IMG/VR virus record: IMGVR_UViG_3300030103_005573
Location: 1 to 64,000 of that record
Direction: 5' to 3' (one strand)
Length of the DNA stretch: 64,000 nucleotides
Source: a virus
Part shown: in pieces, positions 38,055-47,007 of the stretch
Position numbering within the stretch: the stretch's first letter is position 1
Layout: every line of letters starts with the position of its first letter
Position numbers and translations under genes: made by a program
Notes under the pieces: model-generated
Database searches by the model: none
What the model was told of the DNA's origin: nothing
The model's input: only the letters and a program-made list of their open reading frames with translations

Positions 38055-38558
38055 TCATCGTCTAATGATTTCATAATCACTACTATAACTTGGCCAGATT
38101 ATAGCACCGTTGGCAATACGGAGGAACTCTTTTTCTATAGTGTCCCAACGCCCTTCTTCTATTAGTCCGTTCTCCTCTGATTCTAAAATTCCATATTTGA
38201 CGCAAGAACAAACAATCCAATCAAAACTATTATCTTCGAATGGCAAGTCTTGTAGTGTTGATTCTACAAGTTTTATCCCAGGGTATAATTCCCTTCCATA
38301 TTCGATAAGGGCTGGTGTTTGATCTACACCGGTATATTCGTTTTTAACAAATTGAGATAACCAACCAAATCCACACCCAGCGTCAAGTAGTTTATCTTCT
38401 TCTTTGACCTCTTGATTAATTACAGATAGTCTGCTATTTATTATTCTTTTCCATTCTGTAGGTCCCGACCTATAAACAGAGTAATAGGGATCTCCAACTG
38501 ATTTTGCTTGCGCAACTCTAGTTACCCAAAACTCTTTGTTATCATATAGGTTTTTCAT
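38055..38558 (-). CDS. SAM-dependent methyltransferase
   Basis: A 167-residue class I methyltransferase. LLDAGCGFGWLSQFV is motif I for S-adenosylmethionine binding, YTGVDQTPALIEYG supplies the acidic residue of strand 2 and DLPFEDNSFDWIVCSCV fits motifs post-I/II. The protein is short for the fold, so the C-terminal substrate-binding part is minimal. It lies in the same reading frame as the downstream aminotransferase, separated only by TGA and nine bases. A sugar or lipid-linked intermediate is the likely substrate from context, although a nucleic-acid base cannot be excluded. Confidence 0.75.
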   Translation of the reverse strand: MKNLYDNKEFWVTRVAQAKSVGDPYYSVYRSGPTEWKRIINSRLSVINQEVKEEDKLLDAGCGFGWLSQFVKNEYTGVDQTPALIEYGRELYPGIKLVESTLQDLPFEDNSFDWIVCSCVKYGILESEENGLIEEGRWDTIEKEFLRIANGAIIWPSYSSDYEIIRR

Positions 38559-39142
38559 CTATTTGACCTGGTTCCTGTAAATATAAAAGTTCTATCATGT
38601 GGAAGGAATTGTATATTTAAGTTATCAATATATTCGCCATATCGATCTGATATTTGTTCTTGTGATACAAACCATCTAACATGACCAGGGTCATCAAAGA
38701 TTGGAACTGTAAATACTAAATTAACACCCTCTGGAATAGCTTGAAGAAACTCAACATCTTTATGTACATGTTCTAAAAATTCTGTGGATATTACTGTAGT
38801 ATCTTTAGGATTTGTTTCTATAAAGCTACCAACATCCATTGCTGTGATATCATTAACAAAAAATGAAGCGCTAGGTGCAGTTGCGTTTCTTTGCTGTGCT
38901 TTTTCAATAGCTACAGTGGAAAAATCGATACCGTTATATGTTCCTTCAAATCCATCACGGTACATAACTTGACACACATGCCCAGGACCACATCCAAAAT
39001 CATATATGGTGCTACCCAATGTTGACATAGCAGTATGTGCAATAGTTTCCCAAAGATTTCCTACTGGTGGGTTTGGATCATTGTATGCAACTGATGTTGC
39101 AAAAATGTCATCATAATATTTAGCTGGCTGTTCTATACCCAT
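38555..39142 (-). CDS. SAM-dependent methyltransferase
   Basis: A 195-residue class I methyltransferase. TIYDFGCGPGHVCQVMY is motif I, YNGIDFSTVAIEKAQ the strand-2 region and FVNDITAMD the third acidic motif; VISTEFLEHVHKDVEF follows. The ATG at 39142 is preferred over 39193 because GAGGT lies seven bases before it and because the longer version would run into the epimerase gene. It overlaps the start of the second methyltransferase by four bases. The LEHV-type motif is common in O-antigen and sugar O/N-methyltransferases, which suits the cassette. The exact acceptor is unknown. Confidence 0.75.
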   Translation of the reverse strand: MGIEQPAKYYDDIFATSVAYNDPNPPVGNLWETIAHTAMSTLGSTIYDFGCGPGHVCQVMYRDGFEGTYNGIDFSTVAIEKAQQRNATAPSASFFVNDITAMDVGSFIETNPKDTTVISTEFLEHVHKDVEFLQAIPEGVNLVFTVPIFDDPGHVRWFVSQEQISDRYGEYIDNLNIQFLPHDRTFIFTGTRSNR

Positions 39143-39152
39143 TTTATTACCT

Positions 39153-40106
39153 CTACCAATCCCAATGGTTATTATTTTGTTTAAAATATTCAATAGTCCT
39201 CTTTAGCGACTCCTCAAGATTAACCTCTGGTCGGGACTCAATTACATTATAAAGTTTTGTATTATCTGATTGTAAGTGCCAAATCTCCCACGGGCGGACA
39301 CGAGCCTGTTCAGTAATAATATTAACTTTTTTATGACCCATTAATTTACCAATCAAATGAGCTAAGTCATAAATTTGTATACCATCTTCACTGCCCATAT
39401 TGTAAACCTCACCAAATTCTCCGAACTCTAGCAACTCAACTGCCATTCTAACTGCGTCACCAGCATACTGAAAATCTCTAAAAGAATTATTGCCTAGGTT
39501 TACATTGTGACTTCTGTCAAGTTGTTCAATGATCTCTGGAATAACATATTCATGTGTTTCTCTTTCTCCAACACAATTAAACTGACGCATAGCAATCGCT
39601 GGGACTTTTGCCTCTCTCCAGCGGACCTGTACAAGACCATCAGCAGCTAACTTTGATACACCATAAGTTGAGTGAGGAGTTACAGGATCAGTTTCTTTAA
39701 TCTTACCCTTCATGTCACCATAAATTTCAGCAGACGAAACTTGTAGCAAACCTTGGATATTAGCTTTTTGACAAGCATTTAAGACCTTCAAGACTGCCGT
39801 TGCATTAATATCAAAAAAGTGCATTGGTCTCTCAAAACACTCAGGGATATAAGGTTCGGCAGCATAATTAAAGACATACTTTATTTTGTTATCCAGAAAA
39901 ATCTTTGCTAGTTCATTCTCATCATCACGAATGTCAAACCACATAAAATCTGCTTTGTGATGAAGATGCTTTTTAAGCCCTGTTATCAAATTATCAAGAA
40001 CAAGAACTTTGCAATTCCTATCTTCTATCAAATGGTCAACAAGGTGGGAACCTAAAAAGCCAGCACCACCAATAACACACACGTTCTCATCTTTAATAGT
40101 TCTCAT
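39153..40106 (-). CDS. NAD-dependent sugar epimerase/dehydratase (extended SDR)
   Basis: A 317-residue extended short-chain dehydrogenase/reductase acting on nucleotide sugars. The Rossmann motif is VIGGAGFLGSHLVDHL (GxxGxxG). The catalytic segment is QVSSAEIYGD, then STYGVSKLAADGL with the YxxxK pair. NFRDFQYAGDAVRMAVELLE is the usual C-terminal sugar-binding region. These enzymes epimerise or dehydrate UDP-, GDP- or dTDP-sugars in the cytoplasm. With the aminotransferase and formyltransferase downstream/upstream it suggests a keto-sugar intermediate. Which sugar is made cannot be read here, and no nucleotidyltransferase for a sugar-1-phosphate lies in the cassette, so the host may supply the activated sugar. 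Confidence 0.85.
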   Translation of the reverse strand: MRTIKDENVCVIGGAGFLGSHLVDHLIEDRNCKVLVLDNLITGLKKHLHHKADFMWFDIRDDENELAKIFLDNKIKYVFNYAAEPYIPECFERPMHFFDINATAVLKVLNACQKANIQGLLQVSSAEIYGDMKGKIKETDPVTPHSTYGVSKLAADGLVQVRWREAKVPAIAMRQFNCVGERETHEYVIPEIIEQLDRSHNVNLGNNSFRDFQYAGDAVRMAVELLEFGEFGEVYNMGSEDGIQIYDLAHLIGKLMGHKKVNIITEQARVRPWEIWHLQSDNTKLYNVIESRPEVNLEESLKRTIEYFKQNNNHWDW

Positions 40107-40110
40107 AATT

Positions 40111-40734
40111 TTACTCCTCTATAAAATTAATATAAGTCTTTTTTCCTTTATTGTTAATATAATAAGAAGATTCTTTACCAGGAAAATGTAAAGCTCTAAT
40201 ATATTTTGTTAAATTTTTTACTCTATCTAAATCATTTCTGTAATAAGTTTTGGCATTTTCCGAGGGTTGTGGTACGGCAACAAAGTTTTCCTCAAGTAGA
40301 TCGACAAACCAATCTTTAAACATCTTGAAAATTAAAACATTACCTCTTTCATTAAGAGAATAAGCTGTATCAGTTTCAGATACAATAAATTCTCTTATTT
40401 CTATTATATCACCAGTATCAATCCCTTTATCAATCAAATGAAGAGTAATACCTGATTTCTTATCCTCGTTAATGAGTGTCCAACTATATGCTCCTGCTCC
40501 TCTGTATTCCGGTAAAATTCCAGGATGAAAATTGTAGCATTTTTTACCTTCCATAACGGAAGATGTTAATATAGTATCATATAGGACTGATATTACAATA
40601 CTCGCATCGTTTATCTCATCTACTAGCTCATATCCTGTAGGGATATTTTTACTAGCCCACTCTTTACAAATATTTCCTACATACCTTGATGTGGCTATAC
40701 AAACTTTCTTACGAGAGTTACAAGCTTCACTCAC
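40111..40734 (-). CDS. Formyltetrahydrofolate-dependent formyltransferase (sugar N-formyltransferase-like)
   Basis: A 207-residue protein of the methionyl-tRNA/GAR formyltransferase fold. CYNFHPGILPEYRGAGAY holds Asn68 and His70, and LIDKGIDTGDII holds Asp106. The Asn-His-Asp spacing (2 and 36 residues) equals that of E. coli Fmt (Asn106, His108, Asp144). The second Fmt domain that binds tRNA is absent, so a small-molecule acceptor, probably an amino sugar, is likely. The start is GTG at 40734 with a GGAG ribosome-binding site in the upstream glycosyltransferase gene, which it overlaps by eight bases. Neighbours supply an aminotransferase and an epimerase. A purine-synthesis role (PurN) is a weaker alternative. 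Confidence 0.78.
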   Translation of the reverse strand: MSEACNSRKKVCIATSRYVGNICKEWASKNIPTGYELVDEINDASIVISVLYDTILTSSVMEGKKCYNFHPGILPEYRGAGAYSWTLINEDKKSGITLHLIDKGIDTGDIIEIREFIVSETDTAYSLNERGNVLIFKMFKDWFVDLLEENFVAVPQPSENAKTYYRNDLDRVKNLTKYIRALHFPGKESSYYINNKGKKTYINFIEE

Positions 40735-41587
40735 TTTTTAGCTCCAGTAACCTATTATACATTTCTGTAACCATGTTGTTTAGTTTATACTGGTTTGTAA
40801 ATTCTATACACTCGTTTCTATCGAGTTTAGGGGTATTGTCCCAAGTTTCTTTTAATGTTTTTTTAAAATCCTCATAACTATTGTCATTAAAATATATTGC
40901 TCGATCACCAAAATAATCTCTCGCACCCATATACTTTGAGTCACTAACCATAACAGGCTTTCCTAATCTGTGAGCTTCAATCAGTGTAAGTCCACCCGTT
41001 GATGCTTCGTGATATTCTGTAACGAGAAAACTACACTCGGCAATCACTTTGTGAAAATCTTGTTCCGATAATTTATGCAGTGATTCATACAAAGGAATTT
41101 CTAGTTCTGAACATGCCTGCTTTAGCCATCCTATATTTTTATCTTTATGATAGTATCGCATAGCCTGGTAAACATATCTACCATCTTTTATTTCCCCGTC
41201 ATAATCAAAAAGTCTTGCGTATGATTTTATTATTCTACATTTGTGTCCAAGACCTAGAAATTCTTCAGTGCGAAGATTAACCTCTTCAGAGGGAGTCCAA
41301 ATTTCTAAAGATTTATTTAATAACTCTCCGTAACCAGGCCAGTTATAACCAGCATTACTTTGCATATCCACCCAGCCATAAAAGTCCCAGTTATAATTTA
41401 TCATAGGTACCTGGGGGTTGTGCTCGTTGATTGATTTAATCTTTGGTAATTGAGAATGTGATAATCCAATCAAAAAATCACAGTCCTCTGTACAATGATT
41501 CTTTATCACTTCTACACCAAACTCTCGAAACTCATCAGCAATTTTATGAGAAAATTCATCTGGAGGTAGTACAAAACTAATCTTCAT
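40727..41587 (-). CDS. Glycosyltransferase, GT-B/group 1 type
   Basis: A 286-residue protein with the C-terminal half of a group 1 glycosyltransferase. FHKVIAECSFLVTEYHEAST is followed by GGLTLIEAHRLGKPVMVSDS, the nucleotide-sugar binding E-x7-E-like motif. The N-terminal half is a reduced Rossmann domain with few motifs (YNWDFYGWVDM; EIWTPSEEVN). It is shorter than most members (about 350-400). It overlaps its neighbours on both sides by 4-8 bases. It probably transfers a sugar onto a lipid-linked or virion glycan. Donor and acceptor cannot be predicted. Confidence 0.75.
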   Translation of the reverse strand: MKISFVLPPDEFSHKIADEFREFGVEVIKNHCTEDCDFLIGLSHSQLPKIKSINEHNPQVPMINYNWDFYGWVDMQSNAGYNWPGYGELLNKSLEIWTPSEEVNLRTEEFLGLGHKCRIIKSYARLFDYDGEIKDGRYVYQAMRYYHKDKNIGWLKQACSELEIPLYESLHKLSEQDFHKVIAECSFLVTEYHEASTGGLTLIEAHRLGKPVMVSDSKYMGARDYFGDRAIYFNDNSYEDFKKTLKETWDNTPKLDRNECIEFTNQYKLNNMVTEMYNRLLELKSE

Positions 41588-42642
41588 TGTGATAGACCCT
41601 CTTTAATAACTTGTATGTATTTGGGCAGCATATTTTCCCAAGAATGTTGCTCTCCCCATAGTTTACCTTGATTTGAGTATTTTGTTATATCTTTTTTATA
41701 CCATAAGTCTATAGTATTTGCTATATTAATAGGGTCAATGGTTGCCCTATGGAAAGGAACATTTACAATTCTATCCTCAACATATCCTGATACTGGTATA
41801 AGAGGTTCGTTTGGGAGCCACAAAGTATTAGGAAACCTATCTGTTGTCATAACCAACATACCGCTGGCGTATGCCTCTTGTAGAGGTAATGACAATCCAT
41901 TAAATTTCTCTGGAAATAGAAAAACGTCACCTTCTAGGAACAGCTTATCATACTCAACTGTTCCAATACGAACATCTACTCTGCTATCACTTACATTAAT
42001 ATCTAATGGTTTCTGAGAGCGGATAATCATTTCTATCGGAGATTTTATGTGCTGTAATGATTCTATAACCTCTCTTGTCCCATTTCTATCATTTGTCCCT
42101 CCATTGCCAGCATTATAAACAAAAGTATTAGCCTGCGTTCTTTGTTTCCACGAAACATCAACCGGGATCGTTACTTGTCTTATGCTTGCCTCAGGATACA
42201 TTTTTCTGTACACTTCGTAATCTAATTTAGAAGGACAAAGATACAAATCTGCTTCCATAGGGTATGGAGTGCATTCATACATTGGCATGAGCACTGTTTT
42301 AACGCCTAATCTTTTAGCGTCTTTTAAAATATCATACCCGACTGTTCTACCATCGCTTGTCTGAATGGTAAAATAAAAAGGTATCTCAAATACAAGCAAA
42401 ACATCTATTTTTGATAAAAAATTAGTAATTACAAGTCGCTCATCAACTCCTGGGTGTTTAGTTTGTGCAAAAGAATCAGAGGGGTTACCTATGAATGAAG
42501 AATGGTTAAACCACTCTGGGTGATTTTTTAACGTTCCATGCTCTTTTATTAAAACCTCATGTACGAGCCCACTATCATAAAAAGACTTTGCAAGAACACC
42601 CAACCCTTGATTAGTTGATAAAACTATAGAACCTATTTTCAT
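41584..42642 (-). CDS. Glycosyltransferase, group 1 type
   Basis: A 352-residue GT-B glycosyltransferase. VFVYNAGNGGTNDRNGTREV (motif at the interdomain linker) and DVFLFPEKFNGLSLPLQEAY (nucleotide-sugar site, with Glu residues in the usual positions) identify the family. The N terminus MKIGSIVLSTNQGLGVL is the typical first Rossmann strand. It overlaps the downstream glycosyltransferase by four bases and lies five bases from the upstream fusion. The donor is unknown. The role is inferred from the cluster: stepwise building of a glycan for the host surface or for virion proteins. Confidence 0.78.
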   Translation of the reverse strand: MKIGSIVLSTNQGLGVLAKSFYDSGLVHEVLIKEHGTLKNHPEWFNHSSFIGNPSDSFAQTKHPGVDERLVITNFLSKIDVLLVFEIPFYFTIQTSDGRTVGYDILKDAKRLGVKTVLMPMYECTPYPMEADLYLCPSKLDYEVYRKMYPEASIRQVTIPVDVSWKQRTQANTFVYNAGNGGTNDRNGTREVIESLQHIKSPIEMIIRSQKPLDINVSDSRVDVRIGTVEYDKLFLEGDVFLFPEKFNGLSLPLQEAYASGMLVMTTDRFPNTLWLPNEPLIPVSGYVEDRIVNVPFHRATIDPINIANTIDLWYKKDITKYSNQGKLWGEQHSWENMLPKYIQVIKEGLSQ

Positions 42643-42647
42643 TTTTA

Positions 42648-44468
42648 TTACCTATCAATTATATCTACAATGTACGATACACGATTGTCTAATGTGTGGT
42701 TTTCCTTTGTATGCTTAATACCATTTAAGATTATTTCCTCTCTATCTTTTGGGTTATCTAAAAAGAAATCAATCTTTTGTTTGAGGATATTAAAATTATT
42801 TCGCTCGAAAGTAATAAAATGTTGACCATCTGTATAATGATCTTCTATACCCTCAACATATGGGTGAATAATTAAACCACCACGACCAATTGTTTCATAA
42901 AGGCGATTTGACCAAAGGTTTTTAGATTCTACACAATCACCAATAATAACTTTAGCGGATCTAATCAATTCTGTTAATTTATCTTCTCTATACTCATCAG
43001 TATTGTTTTTCCCTGCCCAGAAAAACTTATCTCCATAGGTATTTTGTAGAAAATTAAGAAGTTTGTATCGATTCTGACCATGAAAATTCATGTCTAAGCC
43101 GCCCACAAATAAGACATCAATACTCTTCTTAGAATTTTTTACCTGCCTCTCTGTTACGCAGTTTGCTGGAAATATGGCATCCTTTAGCGGATAATGATTA
43201 ATACCACTTTCAGCAAATAAGTGCTGGTTTCCACCATCTGTAGAGAAAACATAATCTGCCTGAAACATCGGATGTTTTTGTCTTACTTCGTTTTCTCTTG
43301 GGGTGCCAAAATATAAATCAGGTACCCAGCAGACTGTCTTTATACAGTTTTTCTTTAGAGTGTCCATAAATTGACTCTGATTAGGTATTCTTAACTTGGC
43401 ATAAAAAACATAATCAGGGTTAGATCTGATCAATATATCTTGATTATTTAAATCCTCGGATAGATTAAAAGTGTCTTCATCAAATCTTAAAACTTCATAT
43501 CCACTTTTTTCTAATGATAGGGCTTTTCCTTCTTCATCATAAAGTTTTCTAAATTTTCCTATAAATGCTATTTTCTTTTTATAGTTTTTATCAATAGGCT
43601 TCTCAATGGTATCGACAAAAAGATCTATCGCCGATTTGATTCGTTTGCGTGTCTCTTTGATTAATTCATTTCCATTTAAAGAGATATGTTTCTCGCTTGC
43701 TGCTCCAATAAGTGATGAAATCGTCTTAACTTGACAATTCATCATCTTAGCCTCAACTATTAAACGGCAGAATGTTTCTAAAACTTTTGGAATAAATACC
43801 AAAGTCTCGTATGTTGCCATGGTTTTTAAGAAATCATTTGGTGGAAGTCCCCCGACAAGATCAAAATCTATCCCCTTTGATTGACAATAAGAAACACCCG
43901 CAGTCATATTCTTAGTAGGATTATCAGATTTAACAACCATAGTGCCATTGGTCTTATTAGTTGTACTTAATTGCTCAATCATATCTAACCGTGAATCAGA
44001 CCACAGACTGGTACCAATACTAAGCACATTATTAATGTTGAGAGTTCTCTCCATAACTTCTTTGCAGATTTTACTAAGACATATTACTGATTTTGCTTTT
44101 GCATAAAATCTTGAGTTAATTACATTATCAGTTGGTATTATAACCTCATTAATTGTTACTTGATTTTCACAAAAAATAGATGGGTCTCTTGTATCTAGAA
44201 ATTTATGATCATGTTCATATATTACATACTCGATATTATCGGACATATATTTTTTACAATCATAATTTAAACCAACAAAATTAGATACGATGTAAAGGAT
44301 TTTATTATTTTCTCTCAAGAACTCTAACGTTATTTTAGAGCTACTAATTTTACTAATGTTATAGCCCCTGTCTGATAACTTATTGATCAAGACATCATCA
44401 TTGAGTTCTGCTCCTCCAACAACCTGATCGCTAAAGAAGTCTGATATGAAAAACAATTCTTTATTCAT
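42648..44468 (-). CDS. Two-domain glycosyltransferase (GT4-like plus CgeB-like)
   Basis: A 606-residue protein that looks like a fusion. The N-terminal half (1-300) has FISDFFSDQVVGGAELNDDV and a second part with TLVFIPKVLETFCRLIVEAK, similar to GT4 glycosyltransferases. The C-terminal half (310-606) starts with a new Rossmann strand (KIAFIGKFRKLYDEEGKAL), has CWVPDLYFG and SIDVLFVGGLDMNFHG, and ends with LWSNRLYETIGRGGLIIHPY, the pattern of CgeB/Glyco_trans_1_2 proteins. Two activities in one chain would let it add two sugars. No membrane segment is seen. The upstream gene overlaps it by four bases. The two-domain reading is by motif and should be tested by structure prediction. Confidence 0.7.
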   Translation of the reverse strand: MNKELFFISDFFSDQVVGGAELNDDVLINKLSDRGYNISKISSSKITLEFLRENNKILYIVSNFVGLNYDCKKYMSDNIEYVIYEHDHKFLDTRDPSIFCENQVTINEVIIPTDNVINSRFYAKAKSVICLSKICKEVMERTLNINNVLSIGTSLWSDSRLDMIEQLSTTNKTNGTMVVKSDNPTKNMTAGVSYCQSKGIDFDLVGGLPPNDFLKTMATYETLVFIPKVLETFCRLIVEAKMMNCQVKTISSLIGAASEKHISLNGNELIKETRKRIKSAIDLFVDTIEKPIDKNYKKKIAFIGKFRKLYDEEGKALSLEKSGYEVLRFDEDTFNLSEDLNNQDILIRSNPDYVFYAKLRIPNQSQFMDTLKKNCIKTVCWVPDLYFGTPRENEVRQKHPMFQADYVFSTDGGNQHLFAESGINHYPLKDAIFPANCVTERQVKNSKKSIDVLFVGGLDMNFHGQNRYKLLNFLQNTYGDKFFWAGKNNTDEYREDKLTELIRSAKVIIGDCVESKNLWSNRLYETIGRGGLIIHPYVEGIEDHYTDGQHFITFERNNFNILKQKIDFFLDNPKDREEIILNGIKHTKENHTLDNRVSYIVDIIDR

Positions 44469-45742
44469 AGCGTGTCTAATTCCGATATATCATTATAAGT
44501 TTTGGTTTTTATTGTACCCATATGTTCCTGGTGGAATTCTTTATACTTTTGTTTAATTTTTTCAATGTCATATTTATCCAACAAATGTGTAGACAAAGAA
44601 TGAGCTTCCTCCAAAAACGAACCTTTGTTATTACTAATAAATCTTAAGTTCTTTTTAAATGAGGTTTCGTCTGGGTACGCCCACTCGCAACCCTCTACAA
44701 TAAGTCCTGGCATTATGTGTTGTGATTGGACCTTGTCTAATTTATAATCAACCTTTAGAAAATGACTTTGTAATTTAACTTTCCCGGTCTTTGATTTGAC
44801 AGGTGCTCGAAGAAAATCTAAATGACCAGACCAATTTGTTGCAATTACTGGTATTTTGTTACACGCAGCATTAAATATTGGGATACCAAACCCTTCCCCG
44901 TGAGTTGTCGTAACATAACAATCAATATATTCTGGATTATACAAAGAAGCCATTTCTTGCTCGGAAAAATTACCATGAACAAAATATATCTTACACTTCC
45001 TGTTCGGGCTAATTGTATCCAACAATCCTTTTATTATTGTTTTACTCGAATGAAAATCCAAAGTACTATTATTTTGCATATGAGCTTTGACTACTAATCC
45101 AACTTTATCATTATCTTTAAACTCTTCAACAAACCACTTAAGCATATTTTCGAAGTTTTTCCTTGGAGCTAATTGGAGAACTGTAAGAAAATTAAATTCT
45201 GTGGTTATCTCCATATCCTTATAAATATCAACCTTCTCTACGGTGGAATCATAACCAAATGGAATTACAGTTATTGGAGTAGATATCCCAACTCCATTTT
45301 GATCTTTTGTTTTCTTGAGATTTTTTTTAGCATGCTCAGATACAACAAGAATATTCTTCATCAGATTACATTTAGAAACCCATTCTGGTGGGGCAAAGGT
45401 AGTTTCCAACGCTGCTGTTACACCTATATCATTTTCTGACATTTGCTGAAATTCATTAGGTGGTCTAACTTGATATGTACAGTCAAACAATCCTGCGATG
45501 TTAACCCTTCCTTCTTGGTCAACTCTGCTTTGAAATAAATTATTTGTCTTATTAATAAGATTCTTGTACTTATTGTAATACTTTAAACTATGAGTTGCAG
45601 CAGCCCACTGGGTATCTTGAACATACACATCAAATACATCTTGCATCTCTACAAAAGAATCAAGTAAAGTACGTGCATGCTCACTGTAACCTGAGATATT
45701 ACAAACAGGTCCTACTATTAGTACTCTTGGTTTATTATTCAT
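44465..45742 (-). CDS. Glycosyltransferase, GT4 family
   Basis: A 425-residue GT4 enzyme. Motifs: RVLIVGPVCNISGYSEHART at the N terminus, ILVVSEHAKKNL, ITVIPFGYD, LTVLQLAPRKNFENMLKWF (linker and start of the C-terminal Rossmann domain) and CYVTTTHGEGFGIPIFNAAC (the E-x7-E-like donor-site motif), then IPVIATNWSG. Such proteins take UDP-, GDP- or other activated sugars. Start and stop overlap the neighbours by four bases each, consistent with a single cotranscribed cassette. Specificity cannot be inferred. Confidence 0.82.
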   Translation of the reverse strand: MNNKPRVLIVGPVCNISGYSEHARTLLDSFVEMQDVFDVYVQDTQWAAATHSLKYYNKYKNLINKTNNLFQSRVDQEGRVNIAGLFDCTYQVRPPNEFQQMSENDIGVTAALETTFAPPEWVSKCNLMKNILVVSEHAKKNLKKTKDQNGVGISTPITVIPFGYDSTVEKVDIYKDMEITTEFNFLTVLQLAPRKNFENMLKWFVEEFKDNDKVGLVVKAHMQNNSTLDFHSSKTIIKGLLDTISPNRKCKIYFVHGNFSEQEMASLYNPEYIDCYVTTTHGEGFGIPIFNAACNKIPVIATNWSGHLDFLRAPVKSKTGKVKLQSHFLKVDYKLDKVQSQHIMPGLIVEGCEWAYPDETSFKKNLRFISNNKGSFLEEAHSLSTHLLDKYDIEKIKQKYKEFHQEHMGTIKTKTYNDISELDTL

Positions 45743-46998
45743 AGTTTTTCTACCCTAATATTTTTATAATTTTTTCGTGTTTCAAATGAGCCATATTTGT
45801 CATGTATATTGGTCATTAGGTTCACCCATCGCTCATTGAACATATCAAAATTATAGTTATCCTGAACATGTTGTTTGCCTAATTTTCCTAACTCTTGTAG
45901 CTCTTCGTCTGATTTATTATACATCTCCAATAAAGCGTTTAGAAAATCTTCTTTAGAAATACGGTCCTCGTAAATATATGGAACCTGCTGTGATCCAATA
46001 ACTGCTTTAGACGCAGGTTCGATACCTACACCAAACCATCGTTCGCCGTCTGTCACCTGCTCTTGTAATCCACCCGTCATAGTAACAATAATTGGAGTCT
46101 CACAAGATAATGACTCTAGGGTTGCCAACCCAAAACCTTCAGCATCAGAAACGTTAACTGTACAGTCGGCAATATTGTATAATAAACTCATTTGCTCTGC
46201 TGGGAGTTTGGCTTTTGATATTACAACCTCTCCCTCTTTAAACCCTAATTCATTGACAAGGTATTCGAGAGGTTGACCGTGAGGGTCATTTGGATCGGTA
46301 TGCATAAATAAACATACTTTATCTCTATCAACACTTTCCATTTCCAGGAATTCACTAAACCAATACACAAGGGAACCAGACTGCTTTCGTCTTGCATTTC
46401 TATTATTCCAGAAAAATACAAACCTATCTTTCAAAGGAGGATTATTTTCTAGTATTTTATCTATTTCGTCTTGTGGTTTCTTAGAAAAGATGTTACTATT
46501 AACTGCATGAGGAATATAATGCTCCTCAACCTCAGGTGCTACAGTACGAACAATATCGCTCGTAACCTTTGAGATACTAGCGATAACATCATTAGATTCA
46601 TAATACCTTTGATTATACTTTGGATAAGGATAGTTATCCCAGACATGATAATATATCATCGGGATATTTTCTCGGATTGAATCATCAACAGACCACAGCC
46701 ATTCATAAAAACGAGGATCTGTCATAAAATATAGAATATCTGGCTTTCTTTCATTGATAAAAGTTTTTACAATCTTAGCATCGCCATAAGAATCTACTGG
46801 GAAGATCTCCCAAGTACCAGGAAATCCGTCAACTCTTTTAGGAGTATAGTCTTGATGCTTAAGCGCCCCACCTAATGAAATAACATTAAACTTCCCACTA
46901 CGGAGAAGTGCCTCTATAACATACCTTGTTTGGGTACCAACCCCAGACGGCAACAGTGGATGATCACTAATTGTTAGAACGGTAATTTTTTTATCCAA
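45739..46998 (-). CDS. Glycosyltransferase, GT4 family
   Basis: A 419-residue GT4 enzyme. VLTISDHPLLPSGVGTQTRY is the N-terminal Gly-rich loop, EEHYIPHAVNSNIF and RFVFFWNNRNARRKQSGS the middle, and CTVNVSDAEGFGLATLESLS the donor-site motif, followed by TPIIVTMTGG. The start is TTG at 46998; a GAGGT ribosome-binding site six bases upstream supports it and no in-frame ATG lies nearby. It is the first gene of the sugar cassette, ten bases downstream of the nuclease gene. Donor sugar unknown. Confidence 0.82.
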   Translation of the reverse strand: MDKKITVLTISDHPLLPSGVGTQTRYVIEALLRSGKFNVISLGGALKHQDYTPKRVDGFPGTWEIFPVDSYGDAKIVKTFINERKPDILYFMTDPRFYEWLWSVDDSIRENIPMIYYHVWDNYPYPKYNQRYYESNDVIASISKVTSDIVRTVAPEVEEHYIPHAVNSNIFSKKPQDEIDKILENNPPLKDRFVFFWNNRNARRKQSGSLVYWFSEFLEMESVDRDKVCLFMHTDPNDPHGQPLEYLVNELGFKEGEVVISKAKLPAEQMSLLYNIADCTVNVSDAEGFGLATLESLSCETPIIVTMTGGLQEQVTDGERWFGVGIEPASKAVIGSQQVPYIYEDRISKEDFLNALLEMYNKSDEELQELGKLGKQHVQDNYNFDMFNERWVNLMTNIHDKYGSFETRKNYKNIRVEKL

Positions 46999-47007
46999 TT
47001 TTGTACC

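Noticed and set aside
38046-38057. TGA read-through joining the methyltransferase and the aminotransferase
   Set aside because: The genes are in the same frame with a single TGA between, but a usable ATG follows and both proteins are complete functional units. No recoding signal was seen.
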